Below, piece by piece: positions 6,849 through 14,454 of a stretch of DNA of 21,733 nt. The notes under the pieces are model-generated. The model saw nothing but the letters and a program-made list of their open reading frames with translations, had not been told where the DNA came from and did not search any database. The DNA is taken from NCBI GenBank assembly GCA_963783945.1, contig CAWAPS010000026.1:1-21733 (forward strand). Reading direction: 5' to 3'. Made by a program: the position numbers and the translations under genes. Numbering within the stretch: the first letter of the stretch is position 1; the number at the start of each line of letters is the position of its first letter. Source of the DNA: CAWAPS01 sp963783945. Its GTDB lineage: Bacteria; Actinomycetota; Acidimicrobiia; Acidimicrobiales; Palsa-688.

Positions 6849-8064
6849 ATGCCCGAAGCCCGTCGACTGTCGCCTACCGTTCGTCGCTGGAGGTGATCGC
6901 CGCCGTTGAGCCGATAGTCGCGGCGGCGATCGCTGGACGAGCTGGGCGCCCAGCGACGCCAGCTCAAGCTGATCGCCTCTGAGAACTACGCCTCCCCGGC
7001 GGTGCTGTCTGGCCATGGGGAACTGGCTGTCGGACAAGTACGCCGAGGGGGTGCCGGGACGGCGCATGTACGCGGGCTGCGAGGTCGTCGACCTTGTCGA
7101 GACACTGGCGGCCGACCACGCCCGGGCGCTGTTCGGAGCGGACTTCGCCTACGTGCAGCCCCATTCGGGAATCGACGCCAACCTGGTCGCCTACTGGGCG
7201 ATCCTGGCCCGACGGGTGGAGAGCCCTTTCCTCGAACAAGCCGGGGTGGGGCACGTGAACGATCTGACCGAGAGCCGACTGGGCGACCTTCGCCGCCACC
7301 TCGGCGACCAGAAGATGCTGGGCATGTCGCTGGACGCCGGCGGCCACTTACTCATGGTTTCCGTCCGAACATCTCGGGGAAGATGTTCGACCAGTCCAGC
7401 TACGGTGTCGATCCCGGACACCGGCCTGCTCGACTACGACGCATCGCCGAGCAGGCCCGGGAACTGCGCCCGCTGATCCTCGTGGCCGGTTACTCGGCCT
7501 ATCCCCGGCGGATCGACTTCGCCCGCCTGGCTCAGATCGCCGCCGACGTCGGCGCCACGTTCATGGTCGACATGGCGCACTTCGCCGGTCTGGTCGCGGG
7601 AAAGGTACTCGACCGGCGACTTCGACCCGGTCCCGCACGCCGACGTGGTGACCACGACCACCCACAAGTCGCTTCGCGGTCCCAGAGGCGGGATGGTGCT
7701 GTGCACCTCCGAGTACGCCGAGCACGTCGAGACGGGCTGCCCCATGGTCTTGGGCGGCCCGCTCGCCACATGTAATGGCCGCCAAAGCCGTCGCGCTGGC
7801 CGAGGCCCGCCGCCCCGAGTTCGCCCACTACGCCCGATCGGTCGTGGACAACGCCCAGGCCCTCGCCGAAGGACTGGCCCGCCGAGGAGCCCGGCTGGTG
7901 ACGGGGGGAACCGACAACCACCTGATGTCATCGACGTGGCCGCCTCCTTCGGGTTGACCGGCCGCCAGGCCGAGGCCGCCCTGCTCGAATCCGGGGTGGT
8001 CACCAACCGCAACTCCATCCCGGCCGACCCCAACGGCGCTTGGTACACCTCCGGCATCCGCTTG
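6849..8064 (+). pseudogene. glyA: glyA 5' part: serine hydroxymethyltransferase, frameshifted and cut by an IS element
   Basis: Serine hydroxymethyltransferase is a PLP enzyme interconverting serine plus tetrahydrofolate and glycine plus methylene-tetrahydrofolate. ATG 6849 follows AGGAGG at 5 bases spacing. After a frameshift near 6865 the protein reads SLEVIAAVEP, LKLIASENYAS, SDKYAEGVPGRRMYAGCEVVD, FAYVQPHSGIDANLVAYWAIL and HLTHGFRPNISGK (across a frameshift near 7350). It continues with ELRPLILVAGYSAYPR, ATFMVDMAHFAGLVAGKVL, TTTTHKSLRGPRGG with the PLP lysine, and SGVVTNRNSIPADP. Further frame changes lie near 7435, 7610, 7770 and 7920. Similarity stops after SGIRL at 8064, where the IS256-family element begins, and resumes with GTPA at 9543. 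It would be expressed under the ZTP riboswitch just upstream. Confidence 0.93.
8057..8064 (+). repeat. 8 bp target-site duplication, left copy
   Basis: TCCGCTTG abuts the left end of the IS element and recurs exactly at 9535-9542 on the right. Eight bases is the usual IS256-family duplication. Removing the element and one copy restores the glyA codons ATC CGC TTG GGG ACT, that is I-R-L-G-T. Confidence 0.93.
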
Positions 8065-8100
8065 GAGGTTGTCCCCCAGTTTGTTGAAGTAAGGCGGTGG
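8065..8100 (+). repeat. IS left terminal inverted repeat
   Basis: The sequence begins GAGGTTGTCCC and ends TTGAAGT..GGCGGTGG. It matches the complement of 9499-9534 with seven mismatches. It is the probable transposase binding end. Confidence 0.88.
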
Positions 8101-8175
8101 TCCCCCGCCTGAGACCGTGCCTTTGGCATGGTGTCGGGCGTTCCGCCAAGAACACCAACGAGGAGGAGGACCACC

Positions 8176-9387
8176 GTGAAGAAGAAGGTACCCGTCGTGA
8201 GCGTCGCTGCGGTGGAGACGGCCAATCTGGCCGGTCTGCCGTTGGAAGCGACCGTGGCGCTGGCCGACGTGGCCGGCGCGGTGAAGGAAGGACTGCTCGG
8301 ATTCTGCGCCGACGTGGGCCTGATGGTGATGGCCCAGATGCTTGACGCGGAGATGACCGCCCGGGTGGGGCCCAAGCACGCCAAGATCGCGGGCCGAGAG
8401 GCGAACTGGCACGGGACGGCCACCGGGCCGGTCGTGCTTGGTGGCCGCCAGGTGAGCGTGTCGCGGCCGCGGGGACGGACCGTCGAGGGCGGCGAGATCG
8501 AGTTGGACGCCTGGCAGGCGTTCTCGTCGAAGGATCTGCTCGACCGCTTGACGGTGGAGCGGATGCTGGCCGGGGTGGCCACCCGCCGGCACGTGGATGT
8601 GGCCGAACCGCTCAGCAGTGAGGTGGAAACGGCGGCCAAGGCGACGGGGCGCAGCTCGGTCAGTCGCCGGTTCAAGCGGGCCACGGAGGCCGCTCTGACC
8701 GAGCTGATGGCCCGGGACCTGTCCGGGCTGGAGGTGGCGGTGATCATGATCGACGGGCTCGATGTGGCCGGCCAATGCGTCGTAGTCGCCCTGGCCATCA
8801 CCGCGGATGGGACCAAGGTTCCGGTCGGGCTGTGGCTGGGTGACACCGAGAACAAGACCGTGGTGACCGGCCTGCTGGCCGATCTGGCCGCCCGGGGCCT
8901 GTCCGGCGACGGCGGCCTGTTGGCCGCGCTCGACGGGGCCAAGGCGCTCGCCGCCGGGGTCAAGAAGGTCTTCGGCGATAACGCTCAAATCCAGCGCTGC
9001 ACCTTGCACAAACGCCGCAACGTCAAGGGACATTTGCCCAAAGAGCTCGGATCGAAGATCGACTGGCGACTGGCTCGGGCCTTCGCCGAGGGGGACCCGG
9101 CCAAGGGACTCGATCAGGTCAAGCGGATCGCCGGAGAGCTCAAGGCCGATCATCCCGACGCGGCAGCCAGCCTGCTCGAAGGACTCGAGGAGATGTTCAC
9201 CCTACGCCGCCTCGGCGTGGGCGGACGCCTGGCCACCACGCTGACCAACACCAACTGCATCGAGTCGATGATCTCCGTCGCCCGCACCACCATGGGCAAC
9301 GTGAAGAACTGGAAGGACGGGTCAATGAAGAAGCGGTGGGTGGCCGCCGGCATGCTCGAAGCCGAACGGAACTTCCGACGAGTCTGA
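8176..9387 (+). CDS. IS256-family (mutator-type) transposase
   Basis: This is a DDE transposase of 403 residues. GTG 8176 is preferred because GGAGGAGGA lies just upstream (about 8162-8170); an in-frame ATG at 8128 has no such site. Conserved blocks are LLDRLTVERMLAGVATR (helix-turn-helix region), KATGRSSVSRRFKRATE, and VIMIDGLDV with the first catalytic Asp. They continue with GLWLGDTENKTV, LLAALDGAKAL with the second Asp, QRCTLHKRRNV and NTNCIESMIS with the catalytic Glu. The frame stops at TGA 9385-9387 right after FRRV, but continues in the same frame with GCKEMPTLVAALRRH and ends at TGA 9484-9486. In relatives FRRV is followed by an extension of this kind, so the first TGA probably replaces an Arg codon (CGA). 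The catalytic core is intact. It is the longest undamaged frame in the window. Confidence 0.95.
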   Translation: MKKKVPVVSVAAVETANLAGLPLEATVALADVAGAVKEGLLGFCADVGLMVMAQMLDAEMTARVGPKHAKIAGREANWHGTATGPVVLGGRQVSVSRPRGRTVEGGEIELDAWQAFSSKDLLDRLTVERMLAGVATRRHVDVAEPLSSEVETAAKATGRSSVSRRFKRATEAALTELMARDLSGLEVAVIMIDGLDVAGQCVVVALAITADGTKVPVGLWLGDTENKTVVTGLLADLAARGLSGDGGLLAALDGAKALAAGVKKVFGDNAQIQRCTLHKRRNVKGHLPKELGSKIDWRLARAFAEGDPAKGLDQVKRIAGELKADHPDAAASLLEGLEEMFTLRRLGVGGRLATTLTNTNCIESMISVARTTMGNVKNWKDGSMKKRWVAAGMLEAERNFRRV

Positions 9388-9486
9388 GGCTGCAAGGAAA
9401 TGCCCACCCTCGTCGCCGCTCTCCGCCGCCACACCGCCGACGAGACTGATGTCACACCCGCCAACTACGATCAGGCTGCTGCCTGA
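9388..9486 (+). pseudogene. 3' extension of the transposase frame beyond an in-frame TGA
   Basis: Directly after TGA 9385-9387 the same frame reads GCKEMPTLVAALRRH, then VTPANYDQAAA, and stops at TGA 9484-9486. Such a short tail with MP.LVAAL and a terminal Y..AA is usual at the C-terminus of this transposase subfamily. The annotated stop therefore looks like a point mutation, CGA to TGA. The lost 33 residues lie outside the catalytic core, so the effect on activity is unclear. Confidence 0.65.
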
Positions 9487-9498
9487 CCAACGCAGTGG

Positions 9499-9534
9499 CC
9501 ACCGCCGAACTTCAACACAAGGCGGGACATCCTC
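9499..9534 (-). repeat. IS right terminal inverted repeat
   Basis: On the complementary strand this end reads GAGGATGTCCC inward, pairing with the left repeat at 29 of 36 positions. It abuts the right copy of the target duplication. Confidence 0.88.
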
Positions 9535-9760
9535 TCCGCTTGGGGACTCCGGCGTTGGCCAGCCTCGGGCTCGGACCGGCTGAGATGGATGAGATTGCCG
9601 ACATCATCACCACCACCCTCTCCGCCACGAAGACGGCCTACGGCTCATCAGGTTCGTCCAAGGCGCGCTACGTCCTCGACGGGGCCGTCGCCGAGGCGGG
9701 CCGACGCGCTCGGCCGAGCTGCTAGCCCGTTTCCCGCTCTACCCCCAGATCCAGCTCTAG
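9535..9760 (+). pseudogene. glyA: glyA 3' part: C-terminal end of serine hydroxymethyltransferase
   Basis: Starting with the right copy of the target duplication (9535-9542), the frame reads RLGTPALASLGLGPAEMDEIADIITTTL, the standard C-terminal SHMT block after SGIR. It continues with AKTAYGSSG-type linker residues and a final helix that reads ELLARFPLYPQIQL after a frameshift near 9700, ending at TAG 9758-9760. LxxRFPLYP is the usual SHMT terminus. This is therefore the missing tail of the gene interrupted at 8064. Confidence 0.92.
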
Positions 9761-9776
9761 CGTCCAGGCCGCTCGG

Positions 9777-10506
9777 TCATTCGCTGTTTCGCCGGCCGAT
9801 CACGACACGAAGCCCAGCGGGAAGGCGCTCGTCGCCGAACGACTCCCCTACGGTGGCCTCGACGCCGTATGCGGCGAGCGTTTCGGGGATGGTGGAGGTG
9901 TCGATGAGGACGTTGTCGTGTCGCTCGTCGTCGCGCCGCCACGTCCCATCTTCGTCACGGGTGAAGATCGACATTTGGCGAACGAAGCGGGTCGGGGACG
10001 GCAGGGAGAACTCGGTCACCAGCGCCCAGTCATCGGCTACCCGACCGCATTAGCGGCGCCTGCTCTGGCCCGACCCCATTCCAGATCGCAGATGTCAAAG
10101 GCCACGATCCCGTCGGGTAATACCGCTTCGGCCGCGGCGAGCCAGACCTCGGTCTAGCGCCCCTTCGTCGGGAAGATACGAGAGGACGTGCCCGATCGAC
10201 ACCACGGCATCCGCCGAAGGTAGCGGGTCGTCGGGCAAGGTCAACTGCGCGAATTCGCATCGCGCCGGGTACGTAGCTTCGGGCTAGTTCCAGCATCGCT
10301 GGCGAAGCGTCCGTAGCGATCACCCGGTGTCCCGCTTCGACCAGGTATCGGGTCAGAAGGCCGCTACCGCAGCCCAGTTCGAGGACCACACCGCGGCGTT
10401 CCAGGACCGGTTCCAGCAGCCCGAGGACGCCCGGCGCGCACAGATCGGCGTGGAAGCCGAAACCGAGGTGATGCACCCGGGCCAGGTCCTGGCGGTAGTA
10501 CGTCAC
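9777..10506 (-). pseudogene. class I SAM-dependent methyltransferase, frameshifted
   Basis: From GTG 10504-10506 the product starts TYYRQDLARVHHLGFGFHAD. Motif I follows (VVLELGCGSGLLTRYL), with the acidic loop VIATDASPAMLELARSY and AMRIRAVDL. A disrupted region follows between about 10250 and 10030, where VAFDIC can be read in another frame. The C-terminal half is open again from about 10019: EFSLPSPTRFVRQMSIFTRDEDGTWRRDDERHDN and TIPETLAAYGVEATVGESFGDERLPAGLRVVIGRR, ending at 9777. This double-module shape (Rossmann half plus a beta-rich lid with DGTWRRDDE.H.N) is common in DesVI/TylM1-like and other small-molecule methyltransferases. It lies 50 bp downstream of another methyltransferase on the same strand, suggesting an operon. 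Confidence 0.8.
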
Positions 10507-10556
10507 GAGTATACCGGTCCTTCCTCACGATTCGCTCTGGGAGCACGACGCATGTC

Positions 10557-11336
10557 TCATCGACAAATGAAGACGCCCACATCCCCGGCGGTCACGAAGT
10601 TCCCGTCGCGGTCGATGGCTTCTTGCGCCGCGCGACGGCAATCTTCGACCACGTCTCCCCATGGTCGCTCAACTTGCGGCTGGTAGTGGTCGGCGACGCT
10701 GGCGACATACCCGGCGACAACCTCGGCGTCGTCTATGAGCACGTTGGTCCTACACGGCGGGACGGATGCATCGCACCGATTCGAAGCATTCTTTGAGCCG
10801 GAACCGACACCGTTATCTAACGAGAAAGCCACGGTGGCCGGGTCGCGCATCTTCCATCCCGGCGTGGAGATGGCGACTGCGTCTTCGACGAGTCGACGTA
10901 ACGAGGCGATGTGCTCCTCGCCGTTGGTCACGGCCAGGCAGGTCCCGTCGGGGGCGAGCACCCGGCGGATCTCGGCCACCGCCTCTGAGAGGTCAGCGAC
11001 GTGGTAGAGCATGTGCGCGGCCAACACCACGTCGAAGGCGCCAGCGGACAAAGGGAGCCGCGTGGCGTCCGCGTTCACCAAGACTGTGTCGCCGGCCGGG
11101 GCCAGGATGCCAAGTGAGACGTCAACTCCGACCGGCCAGGCTCCGGCAGCTTTCAGCCGGGCCAGATAGGTTCCGTTACCGCAGCCCAAGTCGAGAACGG
11201 GCATACCAGGCTGAATGCCAGCCAGGTCGACCACCCAGCCGAGCAGGTCGAAGGCTGGTTCCTGCCTGCGCCACAGACGCTGGCGGGCTCGCAGGTTCGC
11301 GTCGTCGACGTACTGGGAAGGGGCGGGCACAACCAC
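10557..11336 (-). CDS. class I SAM-dependent methyltransferase (Methyltransf_11)
   Basis: An open frame of 259 codons. The first GTG is 11334-11336, but GTG 11328-11330 is better spaced from AGAAGG (11337-11342) and may be the real start. Motifs occur in order: MPVLDLGCGNGTYLARLKAAG (motif I), PVGVDVSLGIL (acidic loop), VLVNADATRLPLSAGAFDVVLAAHMLYHV (motifs II/III) and IRRVLAPDGTCLAVTNG. The C-terminal part contains NVLIDDAEVVAGYVASVADHYQ. Between FSLDNG and NVLIDD (10745-10815) the translation SGSKNASNRCDASVPP looks unnatural, whereas another frame reads RLKECFESVRC, a plausible family segment. A pair of compensating indels probably hides here. Function on an unknown small substrate is inferred. 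Confidence 0.85.
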   Translation of the reverse strand: MVVPAPSQYVDDANLRARQRLWRRQEPAFDLLGWVVDLAGIQPGMPVLDLGCGNGTYLARLKAAGAWPVGVDVSLGILAPAGDTVLVNADATRLPLSAGAFDVVLAAHMLYHVADLSEAVAEIRRVLAPDGTCLAVTNGEEHIASLRRLVEDAVAISTPGWKMRDPATVAFSLDNGVGSGSKNASNRCDASVPPCRTNVLIDDAEVVAGYVASVADHYQPQVERPWGDVVEDCRRAAQEAIDRDGNFVTAGDVGVFICR

Positions 11337-11369
11337 CCTTCTAGCCTGCCCCGCATCCTCCCCCGGGCG

Positions 11370-11974
11370 CTACCTCGGGTCGTGGCTGCTAGGAGGCTTG
11401 CCGCGGGCGGCCGTTCGAGCGTGGCGGCGCTGGCGGCGCTCGTACCGCTTGCGTGGCGGCACGAACCGGCCGGCCAGACCGTCGGCCGCCGCTTGGCGGA
11501 CCAGGTGGTCGGGGTCGTTGAGCGAGCAGCCCTCGACCGCCGCCCTGGCCCGGTCGTCTTGTCCGGCCAGGCGCAGCAGCAACGGTATGGCCTTGGTTCG
11601 CAACTCAACGTTGGGATCGTGTTCGAGAACCTGGACCAGTCCTGGCACCGTCGGCGGCGCCCAGCTGCGCGGTCTTGCAGGTCTCGCAGGCCAGTGAGTG
11701 CATCGCCGGCGTTACGGACGAAATCGATCGGGTCGCGCAACGCCCTGGCGAAGACGGCCATGGACTGATCGTTGGCGTAGTGATCCAGGAAGAACAGGCA
11801 GCCGCGACGCATGAACGGGTCGTGATATCCAAGCGCCGCCGTTTGAATAGCGGTGAGCGGCGCTTTGCCCACCAGCCTCGACCGTTGCTTGGCCGACGCT
11901 GAGAAGAACCGACGAAGGAACTCGGTGGCGGCAATGAGATCGTCGCCAGCAGAAACCTCGACCGCTCCCATCAT
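11370..11974 (-). pseudogene. HEAT-repeat protein, frameshifted
   Basis: The protein begins MMGAVEVSAGDDLIAATEFLRRFF at ATG 11972-11974 (ATG 11969-11971 is also possible), just after GGGAAGC. It then shows helical pairs TAIQTAALGYHDPFMRRGCLFFLDHYA and FARALRDPIDFVRNAGDALTGL. A frameshift near 11690 moves to MPGLVQVLEHDPNVELRTKAIPLLLRLAGQ and VEGCSLNDPDHLVRQAAADGLAGRF, typical PBS-lyase/HEAT units with the DP.......A...L pattern. A basic tail (PPRKRYERRQRRH) ends at 11370. Such proteins act as scaffolds; no partner can be named. It is 33 bp upstream of the intact methyltransferase and is probably co-transcribed with it. Confidence 0.75.
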
Positions 11975-12130
11975 GCTTCCCGCTTCGGGACGGCAGGGGG
12001 CAATCTAACCCGGGCGCAATCCGCAGCGCTCGTCATTTCTCCCGTCCATCCAGGCCTCCCACCCATTAATGGCGTTGCTGGTGGTGGGCGGTGTTGTCAC
12101 ACTGGCAGGGCCTTCAGCCTGGAGGAGCGC

Positions 12131-12848
12131 ATGTTCCGAGGCACTGCCCACATCTATGACCTGATCTACCAGGCCAGCGGGAAGGACTACGCGGCCGAAG
12201 CCAGGCAGGTCGACGAGCAGATCCGCCGCCGTCACTCGAAGGCCCGGTCGTTGCTCGACGTGGCTTGCGGCACCGGCGGCCACCCTGCGCCACCTTCGCG
12301 GCTCCTACGACGTAGTGGGGGTGGACATCGACCCGTCGATGCTCGCCGAGGCACGAAAGCACCTGCCCGGAGCGGAGTTGCTAGAGAGTGACATGCGCTT
12401 CCTGGAGCTCGGCCGCCGCTTCGACGCGGTCGTCTGTCTGTTCAGCTCCATCGGCTACATGAGCTCCATCGAAGAGCTCGATGCTGCGATAGGGGCGATG
12501 GCTCGCCATCTCACTCCGGCCGGGGTGCTGATCGTGGACGGCTGGGTACGGCCCGGTGATTGGATCGAGCCGGGCACCACACATGTCGAGGTTGCCGAGA
12601 CCGAGGATCTGAAGGTGGTCCGGGCGGGCCGCTCCCGGCGTGTTGGCCGGCACACCCATCTCGAGATGCACCACCTGGTGGCCAGCCTGGAGGGGGTCGA
12701 GCACATTGTCGACGAGCATGTCCTGACCTTGTTCAGCGACGACGAATACCGTGGAGCCTTCGCCGCCGCCGACCTCGAGGTGGAGACGGTCGTCTCTCCG
12801 ATGCCGGGCCGGGATCGCTACATCGGCCAAGCCGTGCCAGGAGAGTGA
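12131..12848 (+). pseudogene. DesVI/TylM1-like SAM methyltransferase, one frameshift
   Basis: ATG 12131 follows a strong GGAGGAG (12121-12127). The N-terminus AHIYDLIYQASGKDYAAEARQVDEQI and motif I SLLDVACGTGGH match the subfamily of sugar N,N-dimethyltransferases (DesVI, TylM1) and their many homologues. A frameshift near 12285 leads to VVGVDIDPSMLAEARKHLPGAELLESDMR, RFDAVVCLFSSIGYM, MARHLTPAGVLIVDGWV, RVGRHTHLEMHHLV and VEHIVDEHVLTLFSDDEYRGAF, ending at TGA 12846-12848. The length of about 240 is right for the family. There are no sugar-biosynthesis genes nearby, so a deoxysugar substrate is only a family-based guess. The next gene starts 5 bases downstream. Confidence 0.85.
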
Positions 12849-12853
12849 GCGTC

Positions 12854-13846
12854 ATGCAACGTTGCCAGCACCCTCTTCCTGCAGCGTGGAGGCCTATCAG
12901 TGAGCGATCCCGGCGACTCGCGGCGGCGATCGAACGAGTGTGGCGCCAGGCGCTCGCTGATCCCCGCGCCGCGATAGAGCACGGTCTTGATCCGAGCGAC
13001 CTCAACACTCTTCTGCTCGGGGTGTGCCGAGCGCGAGCGTCGACGGTCACACCCGGCCGGCTGATGCAACGCTGGCGGCAGGACCGATACGTCCAGCCAG
13101 CCATCAGCGATCCTCGCCGGGTTTGGCGGGTCGAGAGCGCGCCTGTGGGACCTCCTCCCCGACGAGTTCACCGCCATCGACCTGTCACCGCTCACACCGT
13201 TGGGCACCTGCTCGGCCGTCGCCAATCTCAGCCAGGATCGGGTCATCTCCACCAACCGCAGCAGCGAGGTGATAAGCGACCCGACCAACGTATTGGCCCT
13301 GCAAGCAGCCGCGCGACGCAAGCAGAACCCGACAATGCCGGTCCATCTGGCCGCCTGCCATCGGGTGATACGAGCCCAAGCTTTCCACGGCGAAGGTCTG
13401 TTTCAGCATTTTCGTATCTTCGCCCTGGTCTCCAGCGGCCGCGACCGAGGCTCGGGCTTGACCGAGGCTGACATGCTGAGCGCGCATCTTCGCTTCTGGC
13501 TGCACGCCGTCACCGCCATCGCCCCCGGCATACCGGTTCGAGCGGAGTTCAGCACCTTCGACACGCCCGTTTTGCTCGAACGATTCCGCGACACCGTCAC
13601 GCCCGGTCTGCAACCACTACCGGAAGCTGCTCGGGTCGTGGAGGACCCGGACCGGCAGCGGGCCCGCGGCTACTACACATCGGGCGCCTCCGGCTCGCCT
13701 TCGAAGACCACCCTGACCTTGGAGAGATCGGCGACGGCGGCTTCGTCGACTGGACCGCCCAGCTGATGGCCGACAACAAAGACCGGTGCCTCATCTCCTG
13801 CATCGCCACCGAGCGTCTCACCGTCTTCGCAGACAGCTTGCACTGA
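12854..13846 (+). pseudogene. conserved-looking protein of unknown function, frameshifted
   Basis: ATG 12854 lies 5 bases after the methyltransferase stop, so the two are probably coupled. The N-terminal part is helical and basic: ERSRRLAAAIERVWRQALADPRAA, GLDPSDLNTLLLGVCRAR and LMQRWRQDRYVQPAI. After frame changes near 13140-13200 come LSPLTPLGTCSAVANLSQ, SEVISDPTNVLALQAAARR, FHGEGLFQHFRIFALVSSGRD, EADMLSAHLRFWLHAV and RARGYYTSG. Near the end come GEIGDGGFVDWTAQLMADNKDRCLIS and IATERLTVF, ending at TGA 13844-13846. The arrangement of an FxxF.LFALVSxGRD-type strand, an 'RGYY' segment and a GGF.DWT block recalls class II aminoacyl-tRNA-synthetase-like folds such as HisZ. I cannot confirm the family. 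Confidence 0.55.
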
Positions 13847-13868
13847 TATGACGAGGGAGTCGCGCCTT

Positions 13869-14340
13869 TCAGCGGTCTGGCCCGCCGGTGTTCAGGTCGA
13901 GTCTCACCACCCGGTCGGTATCAGAGAAACCGGCACGCCGGTATAGCGGGAAGGACCGCTCGCTTGGGTGGACCTCCAGTAGTCGAAGCCCAGCCGCCCG
14001 GCCTCGACGATCGTGGCTTGGACTAGAGCGGCACCAATGCCGTCGTTTCGATGTTGTGGGCGTACGTACACGCTCTGGATGACACCGGCCAGCCTGGTCC
14101 AAGTGCTCGGGCCGGGGACACGATCGGTGATCGCCAGCCAGGCCATGCCGTACGCCTCGCCGTCGCGTTCGGCCAGCCAGGCCAGATGGGACTCGCGGTG
14201 ATCATGAATCCAGGCGGTGAGGGCGCCTAGGAACTCTAACCAGGCCATGCCTTTGTCGTCGTGTTCCTCGACCGCTGCCAATCCCATCGCAGGCGGGCGA
14301 GCGCAGCCTCATCTCCATCACCGGCCCGTCGGATCGTCAT
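13869..14340 (-). pseudogene. GNAT-family N-acetyltransferase, frameshifted
   Basis: ATG 14338-14340 gives MTIRRAGDGDEAALARLR, the classic GNAT N-terminus. After a frame change near 14285 the product reads GMAWLEFLGALTAWIHDH, ESHLAWLAERDGEAYGMAWLAI, then VIQSVYVRPQHRNDGIGAALVQATIVEA. The last block is motif A with the acetyl-CoA pyrophosphate loop (R-N-D-G-I-G-A). A second frameshift near 14000 leads to RLLEVHPSERSFPLYRRAGFSDTDRVVRLDL (motif B), ending at 13869. Total about 157 residues, standard. The acceptor substrate is unknown; antibiotic or protein N-acetylation is possible. It lies 114 bp downstream of the APH(6)-type gene on the same strand. Confidence 0.87.
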
Positions 14341-14454
14341 CGTTGCGTACCCTACGGCAAAGTTCTCCGTATCACCGATGGCAGACTATTCAAGCGGACC
14401 GACAGGAGAAGAGCGCGGCCGTCGGTAGGCGATGAACGTTCGTTGGGATGACGT

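Larger units (their letters stand above)
8065..9534 (+). mobile_element. IS256-family insertion sequence, 1470 bp, inserted in glyA
   Basis: The outer ends are GAGGTTGTCCC on the left and the complement of GAGGATGTCCC on the right. The 36-base terminal inverted repeats (8065-8100 and 9499-9534) match at 29 of 36 positions. The element is flanked by an 8 bp duplication and carries one mutator-type DDE transposase. The length is within the IS256 range. The element sits in the codon run encoding SGIRLGTPA near the C-terminal third of glyA, in the same orientation as glyA. No passenger gene is present. Confidence 0.95.

Noticed and set aside
7434..9153. Very long open frames on the minus strand opposite glyA and the transposase (up to 509 codons)
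   Set aside because: They are antisense shadows of high-GC coding DNA. The translations are low-complexity and rich in Pro, Arg, Ser and Ala with no family motif, while the plus strand encodes a clear IS256 transposase.
6400..9387. Reassigned UGA code or selenocysteine
   Set aside because: The two in-frame TGAs replace different expected residues (Trp and Arg), no SECIS-like element was seen, and other genes use TGA as a true stop.
8065..9534. Composite transposon or integron carrying the surrounding resistance-type genes
   Set aside because: Only one copy of the IS is present, with its own duplication inside glyA. No integrase, attC-like site or second IS end was found.
12560..13471. 303-codon plus-strand frame across the methyltransferase and the next gene
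   Set aside because: It is out of frame with the recognisable methyltransferase motifs. Only its distal part, from about 12854, overlaps real coding sequence.
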